Below, piece after piece: positions 57,948 to 64,000 of a stretch of DNA of 64,000 nt. Every line of letters starts with the position of its first letter. The first letter of the stretch is position 1. Position numbers and translations under genes: made by a program. The DNA lies in contig JACONQ010000015.1 in NCBI GenBank assembly GCA_014281115.1, positions 1,426,001-1,490,000 on the forward strand, read 5' to 3'. The notes below the pieces were generated by a model. It was not told the origin of the DNA, searched no databases, and saw nothing but the letters and a program-made list of their open reading frames with translations. Origin of the DNA: Laburnicola sp. R22_1 (taxonomy: Eukaryota > Ascomycota > Dothideomycetes > Pleosporales > Didymosphaeriaceae).

Positions 57948-58404
57948 ATGTCTGCCCAACCTGAGGACCACCAGATGGAGGGTGTCGAGAGCCCCGCCCA
58001 GGTCGCCGACAAGGGCAAGGGCAAGGCGCCGGAGGCCATGGAGGAATCTGCAGATGACGACTCGAGCGATGAATCTGGCGCCGAGGATCAGGTACGCTTC
58101 AATGCCGCTTGTAGGCTGTAGGCGCAAACTTGCTAATTCTGATCAAATAGGCTCCCGAGGGTACGATTCTCCTGCGCCTACGCGCACGCGCGACGGCTCG
58201 CTTTCGAAACTGACACTGACTGATACAGAGCCCGAGGACGAAGACACCATGGCCGAGATCGATCCCCAGAACATCGTCGGAAGCCGCACCCGCGGTAAGA
58301 ACATCGACTTCGCCAAGGCTGCGCAGGAGCTCGGCGAGGGTCAAGACGATGAGGACGAGGACGATGATGACTTCAACGACGCCGATGAGCAGATGAAGGA
58401 CTAA
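57948..58404 (+). CDS. CHZ1: Histone H2A.Z-specific chaperone Chz1
   Basis: Nuclear chaperone that binds H2A.Z-H2B dimers and works with the SWR1 remodeller. Exons join(57948..58091, 58151..58160, 58229..58404), 109 residues. The middle exon is only 10 nt (GCTCCCGAGG); both introns (59 and 68 nt) are GT-AG and the joined frame is continuous. The protein is very acidic. The CHZ motif is at about residues 59-79 (AEIDPQNIVGSRTRGKNIDF), followed by an acidic tail (DDEDEDDDDFNDADEQ). Length is close to that of other filamentous fungi (about 100-125). The start is the Met of MSAQPEDHQ; a Met at 57822 in the same frame opens an upstream extension without conserved character. The island ends 221 bp upstream. 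Confidence 0.87.
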
Positions 58405-61400
58405 GGGCGTGCGACCCTCTTCGTTCCTCTGGTAAGACTTGCTCCACTGCGCCCTCCCCCGCCCGCCCGCCTCGCGCATTGACAGTCTCGCAGCCTTTCT
58501 TCGACGCGCTCATGAGCATTGCACGCCCATGATTTGGGGTTTTCCCAAGGAGCCGGTACAAAATTTCGGCATTGGTTAACAGGCAGGCTCGTTTGAAAAT
58601 GGAGTCTTGGCGTGGTTTCTGGATGCTGGAGGCAAAGGTGTTGAGCGCGCACGGGTGGCACATATAGCATGGATACATCTCATGGTTTAGCGGATCTCAT
58701 GAATGCTATACCGATACTCACTTCTTTGCTCCCTTGTTCCGCATGAGTGGTGGTCCAACGCGTGCTGTTGAGCTTGCTGCCACAGGTGAGATTCAGGTGG
58801 TACCATGTGCACACCACGCAGACGGTTCTCTATCCTCTGGCGCCGGCATGAGTTTACTTTGAAATTAGCAAGCACTTGCCACGCCAAGTGCCCGCACGGC
58901 CGAACAACACACGACTCTCAAATGCTCTTGGCTCAGGGCAATATCATAGATTGCGTAGGCGGCACCAAGTCTTGGGAACTGCACCAGGTCGCTCCTACCG
59001 TTCGGAGTAATACAAGCGCCCCACGAATCCATGCTCCCAAACTGCAGGTATGCACCTTCTAGTAACTGACGGGAAGGCCTGTTTGCTGTTCACATTACAT
59101 GCCTCTTCTGCAATCTGCAACCACATGTCGTTGCTTTTAGGCTGGCTGTGCGGTCAGCTTACATTTTGATTCGCTCGTTAATCCTTCAAGATACCCGCCT
59201 AATTGGTACGCAAAGTCGATCCATGACATGGAGATAAACAGGCGCCCGAGTCCGTCGGCCAAAAAACATGCCTCTGCAATGGCGATGACTTGGAAACATA
59301 TCTACTAAGCCAAAGCCATTCCTTGCGGTCCGGAACCCCGCGGAGGCCATGGGTAAGCTTATCGCCTCTGCACCTTATGCAAGCAGAAATCGACGCAACA
59401 CGCCAAAAGGAAAGTGCAGAAGACTGTGTCACGCGGACAGCGACCTCAAACGGCCGATCCTGACGCAGAGACGTCTCCGTCCGGCGAGATCACCCCCATG
59501 GCACGGCTGGGTACCCTCCAGTCGAGCGTCTTTCCGTCGTGAGAATCACAGCAGCCCCTCCCCGGAAGAATATCGTCTTCCCGTTTCGTCTCCAAGTCCC
59601 CCGGCCGGGAAGATATTAGTAGGTAATAAGGCATGTCGACTGGCTTGATTGACAGACACGTTGCCTGCCGAAGGACAGCAAATGGGTCTGTCGCGAGAAG
59701 TATACGGGTGGCTAGCCTCTGTTGCCCATGCTGGAGTGCTCATGCTCAAATGAAGGCGGAGGCGATATCGGCGAGTTGGATACGTGCAGCAGCAACGAGC
59801 CCTGGAGGGCCCGCGTTCTCGTGACTCATGGAAATATTAGCCTTGGGCAGGCGAGAACCCTCTCCGGCCTTGTATGCGTGCGTGAAGCGTACCCCAATTC
59901 CCACGCGGCCATCCCGGTCTGACCCGAGCTGGAGAAATTTGACACCTTCGCGTGACGTTAGCTTGGCCGCGAGACCTGCCACTGGCGACTGTAGCCACGG
60001 ACATGCGTGGAGGCGGGAACCCCACTCTTTGTGCGCATCTTTCCAGCGCGTAAAAAAGGACCGGCGGGCTCCGCGCTGCGACAATGGCTATTATCGACGG
60101 CGGAACGAGAGGAATGACTCCCTCCCGGCCTATCAGATCGGATCCTGTCCGCGCTGGGTGCATACAGGCCAGATAAGACCCGCACCAGAGAATGACTACG
60201 TGGAATTACGGCGAAGAAGCATGGCGGCGCTGCGCTAGGCGGACGAGAGCCAATGTGCGCCGGCGGAATGGTCAGTCGGCCTGGGCAATTGTCGGTTTGC
60301 CGCGTGGGCTGGCCGCTGCAGCGGCAATCGGCCGGTGGAGCTTGGGGAGCGGCAGGCACATGCAGGATGCAATCATGGAGCAGCAAAGCGAGATCGGAGC
60401 GAATCGCAGGCCCGCCGCCCTGGCGTTACTATCGCCGCTTACGGTAGTCCAGCCTGGCAGAAGTTCGTGGGGTACCCGGCAAAAAGTTATCCACGCACGA
60501 CAGCCTGCCACGCGCATGCGCTCTGCGGAGAGCTTCTCCGGCCTCAAATGAAGGTGCTGTGATGTTTGGGAGGGCAATTGAGCGCTGCCGCAGCCGGCCA
60601 ATAGGGCGCCGCTGATTCCATTGTTTCCATGGCGGGGGCGGATACAAAGGTCCTCACATGTGCCGCCGCTTCGCGCAACAGACGGCCGCGATGTACAAAC
60701 AGAGAGCGTCCCAAGACCACGCCCGAGTCCGGCGCAACTGTGCAGGCCGACGAGAGAGTGGAGACGCCTCTGGGAGCAGCAGAACAGCCGTCCTTCGACT
60801 GCCAGCCGAGATCATCCATTGGCAGCGCCATAGTGAAGGTCTAGCGCAGCGAATTTTGGAACCCCACCCGCCGCCCTCCCTTCATAAACCTTCTCCCCCA
60901 ACGGCTTGCCTCTCTTCTGCCTACTCACCTCACCCACCTCTGCTGTAAGTTGCTTGCTGGAACTCTGCAAGTCAACCACTGCGTAAGTCTCACACGCCCT
61001 GCATTTTCCTGCTGCATCCGCCCTTCTCCCACCTCCCACCTGTGCCATTCAGCCTGCCCGCTCAGTGAAGGTACCCCATACCTGCGCGCCGGCGTTCAGC
61101 GAACGCTTTGTCTGGAGAGAGCCCAACCCCGCGTCTTCTCATTCGCCCAGGTCCCTTATCAACACTTTTTGTGCTTCTGCTGCAGGCACCCGTCGGCCGC
61201 GCGGCTGCCACAGCGTCATTGGCAACAACCATCTGCATGGGGAGCCCGCTTGTTGGTGACGGAGTCTGTTCGTCACGCAGAGTCGCCAGTTATCGCCAGG
61301 CTGAGGTTTTGCGACCGAATCACGCCGACGTTTGTGCTCTCTCACTGGTGCGGGACCATTGGTAGCGCCCGGGCTCACCACACCACATGAAAACATCAAA

Positions 61401-61557
61401 ACTGAACTCGGTTCGCTAATTGTTTTTACCAGTACCAAGGCAACAACTACCAGCGAACCCTGCACGAGCTTCAATCACATCCGCCACTTGCTTTCCATAC
61501 CTCACCGCCAGCCCTCGACCCGACAACATCTCGGAACTTCGGCCGGCTGCCGATATA
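58405..61557. other. 3.15-kb gene-poor stretch upstream of GLT1
   Basis: Normal to GC-rich composition, several CCAAT boxes (for example near 59203, 60597 and 60818) and a pyrimidine-rich segment from 60865 to 61550 that is probably the GLT1 leader. Many short open frames occur on both strands, but none shows a recognisable motif or splice pattern. A long promoter/leader or an unannotated non-coding RNA are both possible. Confidence 0.45.
60091..61295. promoter_or_regulatory. Cluster of GATA-factor-type sites upstream of GLT1
   Basis: HGATAR-type motifs at 60091-60096 (TTATCG), 60171-60177 (AGATAAG), 61156-61161 (TTATCA) and 61290-61295 (TTATCG). Nitrogen genes in filamentous fungi are commonly under AreA/Nit2 GATA control, which binds such sites. 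The motifs are short and this number could arise by chance in 3 kb. Confidence 0.3.
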
Positions 61558-64000
61558 ATGGGTAGCGTTTCCTTCGCCGAAGATACAAAATTGCCCCAGG
61601 ATATCCCGTTTGTCGACGAGGAAAGCTCCGTCTTTCCCTACCAAGATGGCCCCGAGAACAAATCGTGGGCAGGCGCGTTGCCCTTGAAGCAGGGTCTATA
61701 TGACCCGGAGTACGAGAAGGATGCTTGCGGTGTGGGTTTTGCTGCGTATGTGACTCCGCCAGCGGATTGCGCAGCTGGTTTGGGCTAACAATAGGCAGCC
61801 ATATCAAGGGCAAGGCTAGCCACAAGATTGTTTCCGATGGTAAGAACGTTCGGCACAGGTTCACTATATAATCACTGACACACTACAGCGCGGGCTTTGC
61901 TATGCAATATGACCCATCGAGGTGCCGTAGGCTCGGATGCCCGTGACGGCGACGGCGCCGGTGTCATGACCTCGATACCCCACCGATTCTTCGTAAAGGA
62001 GTTCGGGCGCGAGCAAGGTTATACGCTCCCTTCGCAGGGCCAGTACGCGACTGGCAACCTTTTCTTCAAGCCGGATCCCACAGCGCTGGATGAAACCAAG
62101 GCGATGTTCGAGGATGTGGCTGATCAGCTGGATCTGAGAGTATTGGGATGGCGAGTGGTCCCGAGGGACTCTACGCTACTTGGTCCAGCCGCCTTGTCGC
62201 GCGAGCCAATCATCCTTCAGCCGTTTGTCGTGTTGAAGAAGGCGTATGGCGATGGTATGGAGCCGAAGTCGGACTTCGATCAGACACACGATGGCGGGTA
62301 CTTTGAGCGTCAGCTCTATGTGCTGCGCAAGCGGTCCACGCACGTTATCGGCCTGCACAACTGGTTTTACATCTGCAGCCTCAGCAATCGAAACATTGTG
62401 TACAAGGGTCAGCTTGCCCCTGTGCAAGTATACGAATATTATCACGACCTTCTCTCTGTCGATTATGAGGGACACTTTGCTCTCGTTCATTCGCGCTTTT
62501 CTACTAACACATTCCCCAGCTGGGATCGTGCTCAGCCCTTGCGATGGGCAGCCCACAACGGTGAGATCAACACCTTGCGTGGTAACAAGAACTGGATGCG
62601 TTCTCGGGAGGGTGTGATGAAGTCGGAGATGTTTGGTGACGACCTTGACCTTCTTTACCCTATTGTTGAAGATGGAGGTTCCGACTCTGCAGCGTTCGAT
62701 AACGTCCTCGAGCTGCTTACGATCAACGGTGTTCTCTCACTTCCTGAGGCCGTCATGCTCATGGTCCCGGAAGCATGGCAAGGAAATCATTCGATGGACC
62801 CTGCCAAACAAGCCTTCTACGAGTGGGCGGCCTGCATGATGGAGCCTTGGGATGGTCCGGCGCTGTTCACTTTCTCAGACGGACGCTACTGTGGTGCCAA
62901 CCTCGACCGAAACGGTCTCCGTCCTTGCCGATACTACGTGACAGACGACGATAGGATTGTTTGCGCCTCGGAGGTCGGTACCATCTCCATTGACCCCGAG
63001 CGAGTTGTGCAAAAGGGTCGTCTCCAACCGGGACGTATGTTGCTCGTTGACACCGTTGCGGGTCGCATGATCGATGACTCCGAATTGAAGAACACGGTGG
63101 CAGCTCGCTATGACTTCCGCTCATGGGTCGAGAAGAACCTCTTGACTCTACCTAGAATCAAGCAGCAGGTCACTGAGAAGGGTGTGAACCTTAGCCACAC
63201 CCTTACGGAGACCCGCGTCCACGAGGATCCCCGCTTGAGGGCTTTCGGATACTCGCTTGAGCAGGTGACATTGCTTCTCGCGCCTATGGCAGCAGACTCT
63301 AAGGAAGCCCTCGGTTCAATGGGCAACGATGCCCCTCTCGCATGCCTAGCACAGCAACCTCGCCTCATGTACGAATACTTCCGCCAGCTCTTTGCCCAGG
63401 TCACGAATCCTCCGATCGATCCTATTCGGGAAGCCATCGTCATGTCGCTTGAGGCATACGTTGGTCCTCAGGGCAATCTCCTCGAGATGAACGAACTTCA
63501 GTGTGGTCGACTGCTGCTTCCTTCGCCTATTCTTTCTCTAGAGGAGTACAAGGCTTTGGTAAACGCTCATTCGCTTTACTCGGAGTGGACTGTGAAGACG
63601 ATCGACATCACTTTCTCAAAGAGCGAAGGTGTCCAAGGATACATGGATGCCCTTGACCGAATCTGCGACGCTGCCACCGAGTGCATAGACAGTGGAGACA
63701 ATATCCTTGTGCTCTCTGATCGCGCCACATCAGCAGATCGAGTGGCTGTTTCTGCCTGTCTTGCGACGGGCATGGTGCATCACCATCTTGTTCGAAATAA
63801 AGCGCGATCGCGTGTCGCCCTTGTTGTCGAGACCGCGGAAGCTCGTGAAGTCCACCATATGTCCGTACTTGTGGGATATGGTGCTGATGCTATCTGCCCA
63901 TACCTTGCTATCGAGTGCATCTTGAAGATGCATCGCGAGGGTCTTATTCGCAAGAAGCTCTCGCCCGAGCAGCTAGTCGAGAACTATAAGCACTCTTGCG
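61558..64000 (+). CDS. GLT1: NADH-dependent glutamate synthase (GOGAT), 5' part
   Basis: Converts glutamine and 2-oxoglutarate to two glutamates, completing the GS/GOGAT ammonium-assimilation cycle. Exons join(61558..61745, 61799..61839, 61889..>64000); introns 53 and 49 nt. The first 780 residues of about 2,100 are in the window. A 56-residue propeptide precedes C57 in EKDACGVGFAAHIKG, the N-terminal nucleophile of the class II glutamine amidotransferase domain. That domain continues with CNMTHRGAVGSDARDGDGAG, HSRFSTNTFPSWDRAQPLR, AHNGEINTLRGNKNWM and DRNGLRPCRYYVTDD. From about residue 630 the central domain follows (ITFSKSEGVQGYMDALDRI, ILVLSDRATSADRVAVSAC). No frameshift or in-frame stop to the window edge. 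FMN/Fe-S and NADH domains lie beyond the edge. Confidence 0.96.

Noticed and set aside
1..64000. CRISPR array, bacterial operons, rRNA genes
   Set aside because: Tandem repeats present are spacer-less minisatellites or transposon leaders; no rRNA or prokaryotic features seen.

Overview
The window looks like nuclear DNA of a filamentous ascomycete (Pezizomycotina, most likely Dothideomycetes; species not determined). Reasons: short GT-AG introns of 46-214 nt with CTAAC/CTGAC branch points, single-copy eukaryotic genes (a Rab GTPase, a gamma-tubulin complex subunit, 20S proteasome alpha5, complex III subunit Qcr10, the H2A.Z chaperone Chz1, NADH-glutamate synthase), a Fot1/pogo-type transposon, and a large, sharply bounded AT-rich block in which every recognisable transposon shows the C-to-T/G-to-A damage and TAG/TAA stops typical of repeat-induced point mutation (RIP).

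Layout. 1-916 is the 5' part of a Rab GTPase gene (minus strand, cut by the window edge). 1735-3524 is an intact, undamaged Fot1/pogo-like transposon with 84-bp inverted repeats and a TA target duplication. 4129-22140 is an ordinary gene-rich segment: a CTL/SLC44 (Pns1/Ctl1-like) membrane protein, SPC97/GCP2, a single-pass membrane protein with a 10-residue repeat tail, an HD-domain phosphohydrolase-like protein, a small conserved fungal protein, a six-exon MFS transporter, QCR10, and the proteasome gene PUP2 with an ATG-only first coding exon. Two minisatellites (16-bp and 12-bp units) lie between genes.

22989-57726 is a 34.7-kb RIP-degraded island. It begins and ends with a perfect 13-bp inverted repeat starting CAGTG, and a perfect 8-bp direct repeat (TTTGTCTG) flanks it. 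That is the signature of one hAT transposon insertion into the divergent PUP2/CHZ1 promoter region, later swollen by nested insertions. Inside I could resolve two more hAT elements with 8-bp duplications (24294-26253 and 33639-46568), a Tc1/mariner element nested in the first, a complete 7.24-kb Ty3/Gypsy element with 219-bp LTRs and AAAAT duplications nested in the second, and a second LTR family with 278-bp LTRs (six LTR copies). Two members of that family sit head to head 76 bp apart and form a large imperfect palindrome.

57948-58404 is CHZ1, with a 10-nt micro-exon. It is followed by about 3.15 kb without a recognisable gene and then by the first 780 codons of NADH-glutamate synthase (GLT1), which runs off the right edge.

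Functionally the genes are unrelated housekeeping and transport functions typical of fungal chromosome arms. The story of the window is the transposon island and how abruptly it is inserted between essential genes. All family calls come from motifs read by eye; no database search was possible.
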